Shown: piece after piece, positions 34,972-42,502 of the stretch | Position numbering within the stretch: position 1 is the first letter of the stretch | Layout: each line of letters starts with the position of its first letter | From: VAXT01 sp963827725 | GTDB taxonomy: Bacteria > Actinomycetota > Thermoleophilia > Gaiellales > Gaiellaceae | DNA: 64,000 bases | NCBI GenBank assembly: GCA_963827725.1 | Contig: CAWHBM010000001.1 | Coordinates: forward strand, 62,001-126,000 | Direction of reading: 5' to 3' | Position numbers and translations under genes: made by a program | The notes under the pieces: generated by a model | What the model was told of the DNA's origin: nothing | The model's database searches: none | What the model saw: the letters and a program-made list of their open reading frames with translations, nothing else

Positions 34972-35697
34972 CAGGCGCCCGCCGAGCGCGCGGAGCCGCA
35001 GGAGCGGGACCTTCCAGATCGCCTCGAGGACGATCCCCTTGCTCATCTTCGATCCTCCGACCTCCCGATCGGCGAACGTGATCGGAACCTCGACGACGCG
35101 GAAGCCCGCTCTCAACGTGCGGTAGGTCGTCTCGATCTGAAACGCGTAGCCGAGTGACGAGATGCCGTCCAGGTCGATCGTCTCCAGCACCTCGCGCCGG
35201 TAGCACTTGAAGCCGCCGGTGAGGTCGTGGACGCCGAGCTGTAGAAGCGCCTGCGCATACAACGAGCCTCCGCGTGAGATGAAGCGGCGCAGGAACCCCC
35301 AGTTCCGGGTTCCGCCACCTTGCACGTACCTGGAGCCGAGCGCCAGGTCTGCGTCCTCGACCGCCGCGGCCAGGCGCGGCACATCCGCCGGGTCGTGCGA
35401 GAAGTCGCAGTCCATCTCGAAAACGCGCTCCGCGCCCAGCTCGAGCGCGCGTCGAAAGCCCGCGAGGTAAGCGGGACCGAGGCCTTCCTTGTGCTCGCGG
35501 TGCAAGACGTGGACGTGGTCGTCGCCGGCAGCGAGGCGATCGGCGATCTCCCCGGTCCCGTCGGGAGAGTTGTCGTCGATCACGAGCACGTGCAGGTCGT
35601 CGAGGTCCAGGGTGCGAAGCGCCTCGACCATCGGCTCGAGGTTCTCGCGCTCGTTGTAGGTGGGGAGGCAGATCAGGTGGCGCACGGCCCCTATCAT
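34969..35697 (-). CDS. Polyprenol-phosphate mannosyltransferase-like GT2
   Basis: 242 residues, glycosyltransferase family 2 close to dolichol/polyprenol monophosphomannose synthases. L-P-T-Y-N-E-R-E-N-L at the N-terminus, D-D-N-S-P-D-G-T-G, the metal motif E-M-D-C-D-F-S-H-D-P, and S-R-Y-V-Q-G-G-G-T. It lacks the C-terminal membrane domain of fused forms and is probably peripheral; it would supply mannosyl donors for periplasmic glycosylation or lipoglycans. ATG 35697 is used; GTG 35685 (R-H-L-I-C-L-P) is equally plausible. Seven bases separate it from polX. Confidence 0.9.
   Translation of the reverse strand: MIGAVRHLICLPTYNERENLEPMVEALRTLDLDDLHVLVIDDNSPDGTGEIADRLAAGDDHVHVLHREHKEGLGPAYLAGFRRALELGAERVFEMDCDFSHDPADVPRLAAAVEDADLALGSRYVQGGGTRNWGFLRRFISRGGSLYAQALLQLGVHDLTGGFKCYRREVLETIDLDGISSLGYAFQIETTYRTLRAGFRVVEVPITFADREVGGSKMSKGIVLEAIWKVPLLRLRALGGRL
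35692..35697 (+). promoter_or_regulatory. Predicted -10 element of polX (leaderless)
   Basis: TATCAT, one mismatch from TATAAT, ends 7 nt before GTG 35705 and covers the start codon of the divergent glycosyltransferase. Confidence 0.55.
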
Positions 35698-35704
35698 CGC
35701 CGGG

Positions 35705-37414
35705 GTGGCGAAGTCACTCCCGCGCAACGCAGAGGTCGCAGAGCAATTCGACCTGCTGGCCGACTTCCTCGAGCTCGAGGGCAGCGACCAGTTTCGGCCG
35801 CTCGCCTATCGCCGCGCCGCCCAGCGGATGCGCGAGACGGGTGGCTCGATCGCGCAGCTCGCACTCGAAGGCCGCGCGAAAGACCTGTCCGGGATCGGCA
35901 AGGTGATCGAAGAGAAGATCGTCCAGATCGTCGAGGACGGCACGATCGAGGCGCTCGCCAAGCGGCAAGCTCTCGTCCCTCCGGATGTCGTCGCGTTCAT
36001 GCATCTTCCCGGTCTCGGGCCGAAGACGGCGCGACGCATCTGGCAGGAGCTCGGCATCTCGACGATGGACGAGCTGAAGCAGGCCGCGGAGTCGGAGCGG
36101 CTGCGCACGCTGAGCGGCCTGGGCCCGAAGACGGAGGAGAACGTCCTGAAGGCGCTCGCCACGCCGCGCAAGGAGATCGAGCGCAAGCCACTCCTCGGCC
36201 AGGCACTGCCCGCGGTTCGAGCCGTCGTCTCGGTGCTTCGGGAGCACCCTACGGCCGAGCAAGTGAGCGAGGCCGGGAGCGTCCGTCGCCTGAAAGAGCA
36301 GGTGCGCGACCTCGACATCATCGCAACGGCCAAAGACCCCTCCGCGCTGATCGAGTACTTCACGCAGCTCCCCTGGGTCGACGAGATCATCGCCAAGGGC
36401 AAGACGAAGGCGACGGTAGTGTCGAACCAAGGTCTGCGCTTCGACTTGCGCGTCGTCCCGCCGGAGAGCTACGGCAACCTGCTCCAGCACTTCACCGGCT
36501 CGAAGCAGCACAACGTCGCGCTCCGAGAGGAGGCCGTGCGCCGCAAGCTCTCGATCTCCGAGTACGGAGTCCAGGACGTGGAGAGCGGCAAGGTGCACAC
36601 CGACCGCACCGAGGAGGGCCTCTACAAGCGCCTCGGCTACGCCTGGATCCCGCCCGAGCTCCGGGAGAACATGGGCGAGCTCGAGGCCGCGCGCGAGGGA
36701 TCCCTTCCGGCGCTCGTCGAGCTCGGGGACATCCGCGGCGACATGCACACGCACTCGACGTGGTCCTCTGACGGGCGGAACACGATCGAGGAGATGGCGG
36801 CCGAAGCCCGTCGCCTAGGCCGTACGTACATCGTCGTCACCGACCACTCGCACTACCTTCGCGAGGGCCGCATGGAGGCGCAGAACCGCGAGATCGAGAA
36901 GCTGCAGCCGAAGCTCGGCCGATTCAAGCTCCTGAAGGGCGTCGAGGTGAACATCAAGACGGACGGATCTGTTGACGTGCCCGACGAGGTGCTCGCCGAC
37001 CGAGACTGGGTGATGGCCTCTGTGCACTCGGGCTTCACCAACGACCTCACCGAGCGCGTGTTGGCCGCGATGGAGAACCCGCACGTGGACTGCATCGGAC
37101 ACCTCACCGGCCGCAAGCTGAACCGCCGAGGCCCTGCCGACATCGACCTGGAACGCGTCGTCGAGAAGGCGCTCGAGACCGGCACGTTCCTCGAGATCAA
37201 CGCGCAACCGGACCGGCTCGACCTGCGCGACGCCCATGCGCGGCTCGCCGGCGAGGCGGGAGTGAAGATCGTCATCTCGAGCGACGCGCATCAGATGAGC
37301 GCGCTCTCGAACCTCGAGTTCGGCGTCGCTCAGGCGCGACGGGCGTGGCTCGGGCCGGATCAGATCCTCAACACACGACCGTGGGGCGAGGTCAAGAAGC
37401 TCCTCAAGAAGTGA
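35705..37414 (+). CDS. polX: DNA polymerase/3'-5' exonuclease PolX
   Basis: Family X polymerase for gap filling in base-excision repair, 569 residues. Order: helix-hairpin-helix region (L-S-G-I-G-K-V, L-P-G-L-G-P-K-T, L-S-G-L-G-P-K), nucleotidyltransferase palm with A-G-S-V-R-R and D-L-D-I-I, then a PHP phosphoesterase domain with D-M-H-T-H-S, T-D-H-S-H, V-H-S-G-F and S-S-D-A-H. GTG 35705 is the last in-frame start before the homologous part and fits the -10 element. Ends 4 bp before the stop of otsB. Confidence 0.95.
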   Translation: MAKSLPRNAEVAEQFDLLADFLELEGSDQFRPLAYRRAAQRMRETGGSIAQLALEGRAKDLSGIGKVIEEKIVQIVEDGTIEALAKRQALVPPDVVAFMHLPGLGPKTARRIWQELGISTMDELKQAAESERLRTLSGLGPKTEENVLKALATPRKEIERKPLLGQALPAVRAVVSVLREHPTAEQVSEAGSVRRLKEQVRDLDIIATAKDPSALIEYFTQLPWVDEIIAKGKTKATVVSNQGLRFDLRVVPPESYGNLLQHFTGSKQHNVALREEAVRRKLSISEYGVQDVESGKVHTDRTEEGLYKRLGYAWIPPELRENMGELEAAREGSLPALVELGDIRGDMHTHSTWSSDGRNTIEEMAAEARRLGRTYIVVTDHSHYLREGRMEAQNREIEKLQPKLGRFKLLKGVEVNIKTDGSVDVPDEVLADRDWVMASVHSGFTNDLTERVLAAMENPHVDCIGHLTGRKLNRRGPADIDLERVVEKALETGTFLEINAQPDRLDLRDAHARLAGEAGVKIVISSDAHQMSALSNLEFGVAQARRAWLGPDQILNTRPWGEVKKLLKK

Positions 37415-37418
37415 AGTC

Positions 37419-38130
37419 TCAAAGGCGTCTCAAGAGCACGACCAGCTCGGCCGGAGAGCCGACGACGATGTCCGCGCTGCTGACGAGCTGCGCGGGCGCC
37501 TCGTCCGACGAGACGGCCACGCGTACTCCGAGCTCGAGGGATTCGAGGGCGCGGAACCCGTCCAGGTCGGTCGTGTCGTCGCCGGCATAAAGGGCGCGCT
37601 GAAGACCTGCTTCCGCGAGCAAGCTGCCCGACTGCAGTGCCCTTGTCGGCGTGAACGGGAGGCCTGATCTCGAGCACCTTCCGGCCAAAGCGCGGCACGA
37701 GCCCTTCCTGACGCGCGCGCTCGGCGACTTCCTCGAGATAGGACAGAGCGGCCTCCTCGTCGCCGGCCTGCCGGTAGTGGAAGGAGACCGTCAGCCCCTT
37801 GTCCTCGACGGGCCAGTCGATGCCGGCCGCGAAGGAACGGATGCGCTCGCGCCACTGCGCCGCCTCGGGCTCGAGCTCCAGGCCGTGCGAACCGACATAA
37901 GGGATCCCCTCGACTCCGACGAGCTGTCGTGCGTCCTCTCCCGTCCTGCCGCTGATGCACGCGACGAGCGCGTAGATCCCGGCGAGCCGCGTGACTTCGG
38001 CCCGCGCGTCGTCGGGGACGCGTGCGTCTCCCGGCCGCGGAGCGATCGGCGCGAGGGTCCCGTCGATGTCGAGCAGGATCGCGGCGCGCTCGGGCGCCTC
38101 GGCCAGCGCGGAGATGGGATCGAGGCTCAC
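37419..38130 (-). CDS. otsB: Trehalose-6-phosphate phosphatase (one-base frame break)
   Basis: HAD-type phosphatase making trehalose. N-terminal part from GTG 38130: L-L-D-I-D-G-T-L-A-P-I (nucleophile Asp), I-S-G-R, G-S-H-G-L-E and H-A-D-K-G. The C-terminal part Y-A-G-D-D-T-T-D-L-D-G-F and V-G-S-P lies in another frame. Removing one G from the GGG at 37627-37629 (minus strand) joins them as A-V-G-S-L-L-A-E-A-G. The interval is one base over a multiple of three, giving about 236 residues. Shares overlapping -10 hexamers with the divergent TauE-like gene. Confidence 0.86.
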
Positions 38131-38136
38131 GCGTCC

Positions 38137-38143
38137 TAGGATA
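38137..38143. promoter_or_regulatory. Overlapping divergent -10 elements (otsB and TauE-like gene)
   Basis: The seven bases TAGGATA contain TAGGAT on the plus strand (38137-38142), 6 nt before GTG 38149, and TATCCT on the minus strand (38143-38138), 7 nt before GTG 38130. Both fit the TAnnnT leaderless pattern. Confidence 0.6.
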
Positions 38144-38148
38144 TGGCC

Positions 38149-38490
38149 GTGCGGCTCGTTCTCATCGGGCTCGTCGCCGGCTTCTTCAGCGCGATGTTCG
38201 GCGTCGGCGGCGGGATCGTCCTGGTCCCACTGCTGATCCTGGTCGCCTATTTCTCGGAGCGTCCCGCCATGGCGACGTCGCTCGCCGCGATCGGGCTCAT
38301 CGCTCTCGTCGGCACCGTCTCCTACGCGGTGCGCGGAGACGTCCACGTCGGCTACGCAATGGTCGTCGGGATTCCCGCCGCGTTCGGGGCGGTGGCCGGC
38401 GCGTCGCTCCAGCAACGGCTGACCACGCCCGTCGTCACGCTCAGCTTCGCCGCGTTCCTGGCGGCGGTCGGAATCTGGCTGATCATCTGA
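38149..38490 (+). CDS. Half-size TauE/SafE membrane permease, first half
   Basis: 113 residues from GTG 38149 (ATG 38143 would overlap the proposed promoter). Four membrane segments with the repeat motif G-F-F-S-A-M-F-G-V-G-G-G-I-V-L-V-P. Full TauE/SafE sulfite/sulfonate exporters have about 250 residues and two such repeats; here a second gene with the other repeat follows at once (TGATG junction). The pair probably forms one transporter. Substrate unknown. Confidence 0.85.
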   Translation: MRLVLIGLVAGFFSAMFGVGGGIVLVPLLILVAYFSERPAMATSLAAIGLIALVGTVSYAVRGDVHVGYAMVVGIPAAFGAVAGASLQQRLTTPVVTLSFAAFLAAVGIWLII

Positions 38491-38867
38491 TGGAGATCGT
38501 CGTTGCACTGGTCCTCGGCCTGATCGCCGGAGTGTTCGCGGGGCTCTTCGGGGTTGGCGGGGGCATCCTGTTCGTGCCGACGCTGATTCTCGTGTTCGGG
38601 CTCGGGCAGGTCGAGGCTCAGGCCACCTCGCTTCTGGCGATCCTGCCAACGGTTGCCGCCGGCACCTGGCGCCAGCACTCCTACGGCAACGTTCGCTGGC
38701 GGGCGGCCGCCGTGGTCGGGGCCACAGCGGTTGTCGGCGTAGAGCTCGGCGTGCTCACGGCGACGGCGATCTCGGAAGACATGCTGCGCCGGCTTTTCGG
38801 CGTCCTCGTCCTGGGCGTCGCCGCGCAACTGGCCTGGCGCGCGAGACGAAGTATTCTGAGCCCGTGA
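38490..38867 (+). CDS. Half-size TauE/SafE membrane permease, second half
   Basis: 125 residues from ATG 38490, overlapping the previous stop by one base. It repeats the motif as G-V-F-A-G-L-F-G-V-G-G-G-I-L-F-V-P and has four membrane segments. It is as similar in layout to its neighbour as the two halves of a normal TauE protein are to each other. No base loss could fuse the two simply, because each has its own complete start and stop. Confidence 0.85.
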   Translation: MEIVVALVLGLIAGVFAGLFGVGGGILFVPTLILVFGLGQVEAQATSLLAILPTVAAGTWRQHSYGNVRWRAAAVVGATAVVGVELGVLTATAISEDMLRRLFGVLVLGVAAQLAWRARRSILSP

Positions 38868-39244
38868 CCGAGCAGGACAATCTCTGGTTGCTTGCCGACG
38901 AGCCGATCGCGGCGATCGTGAGCAAGCTCGAGGCCGAGGATCCGGAGCTCTCCGCTCTCGTCGATTCTCCGGAGAAGCTCCTGGCCTTTCGCACCTTCTC
39001 GAGCATTCGCGTGGGCATCGTGCTAGGCCAGCTGCTGATGGATGACGAGGTCGCGGCCTACGACGGGTCCGAGACGTGGGTTCAGCGCCTGCTGCGGAAC
39101 CCGGCCCATCGAGATCAGATCGCCGCCGAGGTGCGTGCGGTCGCGAAAGAGCTCTCGGAGGCCGAGCTGGACGAAGCTCTCGGTCCCGACGACGCGGCGC
39201 GCCAGCGTTTTCGCGAGTTCGCCCGCCGCGAGCTCGACGATTAA
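38864..39244 (+). CDS. Hypothetical acidic protein
   Basis: 126 residues from GTG 38864 (GTGA overlap with the TauE half). No family recognised. Soluble, rich in Glu, Asp and Ala, mostly helical in appearance, with no Cys and no membrane segment. Cotranscribed with the two permease halves. Shares TTAA (39241-39244) with the stop of the convergent ZIP gene. Confidence 0.7.
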   Translation: MTEQDNLWLLADEPIAAIVSKLEAEDPELSALVDSPEKLLAFRTFSSIRVGIVLGQLLMDDEVAAYDGSETWVQRLLRNPAHRDQIAAEVRAVAKELSEAELDEALGPDDAARQRFREFARRELDD

Positions 39245-39957
39245 GTACCCAGGAGCGAGACCACGAAGATCGCAACGAAGCCGGTCGCGGTGAGCGCGAC
39301 TCGAAGGCGAGATGGGTGCTGGTGAGCCTCCGGTAAGAGGTCGGTTGCGCCCATGAACAGGAAGAAGCCGGCGTAGAGCGCAAGCAGGTGGCCGAGCGCG
39401 TACTCGGAGATCGTGAGCGACGCACCGATGATCGCTCCGAGCAGCGGTGCGAAGGCGTCGATCGTCAGCCAGGTCATCGCCTTTCGCCGGTCGCCGCTCT
39501 GGCTGAGGATGAAGCTGACGGTGTTCATCCCGTCCGCGAAGTCGTGTGAGATGACGGCAAGGAAGACGAGCAGGCCGGTCTGCACGTCCAGGCCGAACGC
39601 GAGCCCGATGCCCAGTCCGTCAATGAGGCTGTGCAGGGACAGGCCCGCCGCGCCGAACACGCCGACCTGGGCATGGCCGCGGGCCTGCTCCGGCTCGTCA
39701 CGGTGGTGAAGGACGAGCAGCCGCTCCGCGAGGAAGAAGGCGAGAAACCCGGCGCCTATGAGCATGGCAACGCGGTGCGAATCGCCGACCGCGTCGAACG
39801 CCGCCGGCATGACGTCGAAGATCGCGACCCCGACCACGATGCCGCCGGTGAGCGCGATCAGGGTCGTCAGCTCGCGCTGCAGCTTGAGCGCAACCGCTCC
39901 GCCGACGAAGGTCGAGACGACTGTGAGCGCTGCGAGTGGGATTGCGACCCAGCTCAT
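39241..39957 (-). CDS. ZIP-family metal (zinc) transporter
   Basis: 238 residues, about seven or eight membrane segments. The ZIP metal site is visible in G-L-S-L-H-S-L-I-D-G-L-G-I-G and V-I-S-H-D-F-A-D-G-M-N; the cytoplasmic loop has H-H-R-D-E. Imports zinc or related divalent metals. ATG 39957 overlaps the stop of the Fur-family gene (ATGA), and a Zur box lies in front of that pair, so zinc is the likely substrate. Confidence 0.88.
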   Translation of the reverse strand: MSWVAIPLAALTVVSTFVGGAVALKLQRELTTLIALTGGIVVGVAIFDVMPAAFDAVGDSHRVAMLIGAGFLAFFLAERLLVLHHRDEPEQARGHAQVGVFGAAGLSLHSLIDGLGIGLAFGLDVQTGLLVFLAVISHDFADGMNTVSFILSQSGDRRKAMTWLTIDAFAPLLGAIIGASLTISEYALGHLLALYAGFFLFMGATDLLPEAHQHPSRLRVALTATGFVAIFVVSLLGT

Positions 39958-40379
39958 GCGCAGCGCCGGCAGGTTCCGTAGATCTCGAGCTCATGTGACT
40001 CTGCCCGAAAGCCGTGGCGTCGAGTGAGATCTCGCTGGCTTGGTGTGGCGCAGAGCTCGGTGTCCTCCACCGAGCCGCAGTTCAAGCAGACGAGATGGTG
40101 GTGATGCTCGGGACTGCACCTGACGTAAGCCGGGCGACCTTCGCCGGTGAGTGCGTGAAGCGAGCCGGTCTGGCGAAGGAGCTCGAGCGTGCGGTAGGTG
40201 GTTGCAAGGCCGAGCCGGGGAGAAGACCGCCGTGCGCGCTGGAAGAGCTCGAGGGCGGTGAAGCGGCCGTTCGTGGCCTCGATCGCATCGAGGACGGCTC
40301 GACGTTGGGGGGTCAGTCGAGTTCCGTCCGGGAGCACTAGGCCTCGGTGCGTTTTGTCCCGCTGTGCCGCCCGTGCCAT
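39954..40379 (-). CDS. zur: Fur-family regulator, probably Zur
   Basis: 141 residues. Winged helix with L-T-P-Q-R-R-A-V-L-D-A-I and A-T-T-Y-R-T-L-E-L-L; metal sites: H-H-H-H-L-V-C-L-N-C-G-S-V-E-D and the C-terminal C-R-R-C pair (structural zinc). Fur-type repressors bind DNA when loaded with metal. I favour Zur over Fur because it is translationally coupled to a ZIP transporter and preceded by a site matching actinobacterial Zur boxes. Presumably autoregulated. Confidence 0.85.
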   Translation of the reverse strand: MARAAQRDKTHRGLVLPDGTRLTPQRRAVLDAIEATNGRFTALELFQRARRSSPRLGLATTYRTLELLRQTGSLHALTGEGRPAYVRCSPEHHHHLVCLNCGSVEDTELCATPSQRDLTRRHGFRAESHELEIYGTCRRCA

Positions 40380-40388
40380 CGACGGCCC

Positions 40389-40417
40389 ACTCTACTGAAA
40401 ATGATTCTCACTATCAA
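40389..40417 (-). promoter_or_regulatory. Predicted promoter of zur-zip
   Basis: On the minus strand TTGATA (40417-40412) and TAGAGT (40394-40389) are exactly 17 nt apart; TAGAGT ends nine bases before ATG 40379. The whole Zur box sits in the spacer. Confidence 0.65.
40396..40410. promoter_or_regulatory. Zur box
   Basis: TGAAAATGATTCTCA: arms TGAAAAT and ATTCTCA are inverted repeats with one mismatch around a central G. It closely matches the TGAAAATnATTTTCA pattern known for actinobacterial Zur. It lies between the -35 and -10 of zur, and 63 bp before the M23 gene on the other side. Confidence 0.65.
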
Positions 40418-40460
40418 AATGACGGCGGTCGGATTTGCTTCGGTCGTCGCGCCGATGCTT

Positions 40461-40466
40461 GATAAT
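40461..40466 (+). promoter_or_regulatory. Possible -10 element of the M23 peptidase gene
   Basis: GATAAT, one mismatch from TATAAT and preceded by TT, ends 7 nt before GTG 40474. No clear -35. Confidence 0.45.
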
Positions 40467-40473
40467 GGCGGGC

Positions 40474-41886
40474 GTGCTCAAGTTCGCCCCAGTTGCCCTA
40501 GGGCTCGCTCTGCTCGTCTCCTCCGTCGGCTCGGCGGGGGCGGTGAGGTCCGCGGAAGAATCGACGGTCTCCGCGAGAGGGTTCGCCGTCCAGGTGGCGG
40601 TCCCCGGGCAGGCCGGCGGCTCCTCCGCTTCGGTCTCGGCTCCGCCGGATGTCGTCCTGGCCGGCTCGTTCGCCTATCCGGCCGACGGCTCGGTCGTCAG
40701 CGCTGGATCCGTGACCTCGGGCGCATTCACCTCGCCCGGCTCCTCGGCGAGCGCGAACGCAACTTCCGATATCTCGACGGTCAGCATCTTCGGCGGCGAC
40801 GTCACCGTCTCCACAGTGGTCGTCAAGGCGGCGGCCTCCGCCAACTCGCGCTCCTCGGCGTCGGATTCCGCGGGCTCGGCCGTGACCGGGCTCGCCATCC
40901 AGGGACAGCCGATCACTCCTGGTGCCGGCACGCAGTTCCCGATCGGCGACTGGGGATATGTGGTGACGCTCCAGGAAGGGCGGGCCTCCCTCGACTCCCC
41001 GGAAACGAAGGGGGCGCGGGCATTCATCACCGGCCTGCAGGTGCGGCTCACGGCCGACCACTACGGGCTGCCCGCCGGCACCGAGGTGATGATCGGTTAC
41101 GCGGAGGCGTCGGCCGAGGTCGACACCGCCGCTGAACCGGAGCCCCGGCAGAAGCCGGTGCCCACCAAGCCGAAGAGCAAGAAGTCGACGAAAAGCACGA
41201 AGGTGCGGGGACCCGGGATCGGTGCCGAGCGGCCGGGCCTCGTGATCCGGCCGCCGCAGGCTGTTACGCCGCGGCTGACAGCCGGCGGCTACGTCTTCCC
41301 CGTGTATGGGACCGCTTCCTACGGCGATACGTACGGAGCGCCGCGCGGGACGATCGCCTCAGGCTGGCATCACGGCGCGGACATCTTCGCTCCGCTCGGC
41401 GCCCCGATTCTCGCTGTCGCCGATGGCACGATCTTCTCGGTCGGCTGGAACAGGGTCGGCGGCTATCGCTTCTGGCTCCGCGACCACGAAGGCAACGAGT
41501 TCTACTACGCACACCTCTCGGCGTACTCGCCATTCGCCGTCAACGGCCGGGAGGTCAAGGCCGGCACGGTGATCGGGTACGTGGGAAACACCGGCGACGC
41601 AAACGGCACCCCGTATCACTTGCACTTCGAGATCCACCCGGTTGGCCTTCTCTATCTCGGCTACGACGGCGCGGTCAATCCCGATGAGTACCTGAACGCG
41701 TGGCAGCGAGTAGAGGACGTGAAGTTCGCTCAGATCGCGGGCTTTGCCGCGCCCGTCACTTCTGTCAGCACTGCGCCGAAGCCTGGCGCGATCCTGCTTT
41801 CGTCAGCCGACATCTCGACGGCCGACGGGCTCGACCCGGGCTCGCTCGAACGTGCGCTCGAGCAAGCGGGCGAGCCGCGCGGCTAA
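40474..41886 (+). CDS. Secreted M23 (LytM-type) peptidase-domain protein
   Basis: 470 residues from GTG 40474, which gives a clean signal peptide (L-A-L-L-V-S-S-V-G-S-A-G-A). A Ser/Gly/Ala-rich beta domain covers about 25-215, then a Lys/Thr/Pro linker, then the M23 domain (about 280-410): H-H-G-A-D-I-F metal ligands, V-A-D-G-T-I, and H-L-H-F-E. LytM domains cut peptidoglycan cross-links or activate amidases. The first ligand motif reads W-H-H-G-A-D, with the usual second residues present, so it is probably active. A Zur box lies upstream but its relevance to this gene is unknown. Confidence 0.88.
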   Translation: MLKFAPVALGLALLVSSVGSAGAVRSAEESTVSARGFAVQVAVPGQAGGSSASVSAPPDVVLAGSFAYPADGSVVSAGSVTSGAFTSPGSSASANATSDISTVSIFGGDVTVSTVVVKAAASANSRSSASDSAGSAVTGLAIQGQPITPGAGTQFPIGDWGYVVTLQEGRASLDSPETKGARAFITGLQVRLTADHYGLPAGTEVMIGYAEASAEVDTAAEPEPRQKPVPTKPKSKKSTKSTKVRGPGIGAERPGLVIRPPQAVTPRLTAGGYVFPVYGTASYGDTYGAPRGTIASGWHHGADIFAPLGAPILAVADGTIFSVGWNRVGGYRFWLRDHEGNEFYYAHLSAYSPFAVNGREVKAGTVIGYVGNTGDANGTPYHLHFEIHPVGLLYLGYDGAVNPDEYLNAWQRVEDVKFAQIAGFAAPVTSVSTAPKPGAILLSSADISTADGLDPGSLERALEQAGEPRG

Positions 41887-41915
41887 CTGAGCCGGGACCC
41901 CGAAATCATGTTCCT

Positions 41916-42008
41916 CGGTTTCCTGACGTGTCGCTCAGACCCCGTATGCGAGTGGAACAGTGCTAGATCGCACGGGCCGCTCGCAGGAGGGGGCCGGTCA
42001 GGGAAGCG
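41916..42008. repeat. Two-part dispersed repeat, copy A
   Basis: The 21 bases at 41916-41936 and the 16 bases at 41993-42008 recur at 57480-57500 and 57552-57567 with about the same spacing but an unrelated middle. Inside them TTTCCTGAC and GTCAGGGAA form an inverted pair (one T-G wobble). It lies between convergent genes. Confidence 0.7.
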
Positions 42009-42014
42009 AGGGGA

Positions 42015-42432
42015 TTACTTGGCGTTGTCCTGGCGGTACTCGAACTCTTCGCCCTCGCCGAACACCTTGTCCTGAAGCCAGCGGCGAGTGCCCGGCCCGG
42101 TGACGGGGTTGAAGAGCAGGCCGAGCGCGATCCCGGCGATGAGAAGCGTCGCGTTGCGCCCACCGTGTGCGCTCTTGCCCTGCACCCGGTCAGCGGCGTC
42201 GCGAAGGTCTTCGATCGCGTCGCGCAGCTGCTGCTGGATGTCCTTGTCCGTGGCAACCCTCGGCCGCTGCGGCGCCGAAGGCGCGTCCGCCGAGCAACTC
42301 GTCGTAGATGTCGCGGGCGGTTGCGATTGCGCTCTTGACGTCGTCGCGGACCTTCTCGTCCTTGAGCGCACGCTCGATGTAGGGCCTTGCGTCGCTCGCC
42401 CTGTTTTTAGCTCTGTCTTGAAGCTTGGCCAT
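42015..42432 (-). CDS. Hypothetical membrane-anchored protein (one-base frame break)
   Basis: ATG 42432 opens M-A-K-L-Q-D-R-A-K-N-R and a helical, charged part to about residue 56; the rest continues in another frame with D-K-D-I-Q-Q-Q-L-R-D-A-I-E-D-L-R-D, one membrane segment (L-L-I-A-G-I-A-L-G-L-L-F) and an acidic tail. Deleting one G from the GGG at 42257-42259 joins both into about 138 residues; the interval is one base over a multiple of three. No family recognised; YtxH-like in general layout. Confidence 0.7.
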
Positions 42433-42502
42433 CTCAGATTCCTTTCGGATCGTGTCTCAGCGACTCTACCCGCCACACCGAGCCCTCAAACGGCTACGCG
42501 GG

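Noticed and set aside
40396..40410. Fur (iron) box instead of Zur box
   Set aside because: The site resembles Fur boxes too, but the adjacent ZIP transporter and the TGAAAAT arm favour Zur. Not excluded experimentally.
41264..41533. Short minus-strand frames inside the M23 gene
   Set aside because: Shadows opposite a clear secreted peptidase.
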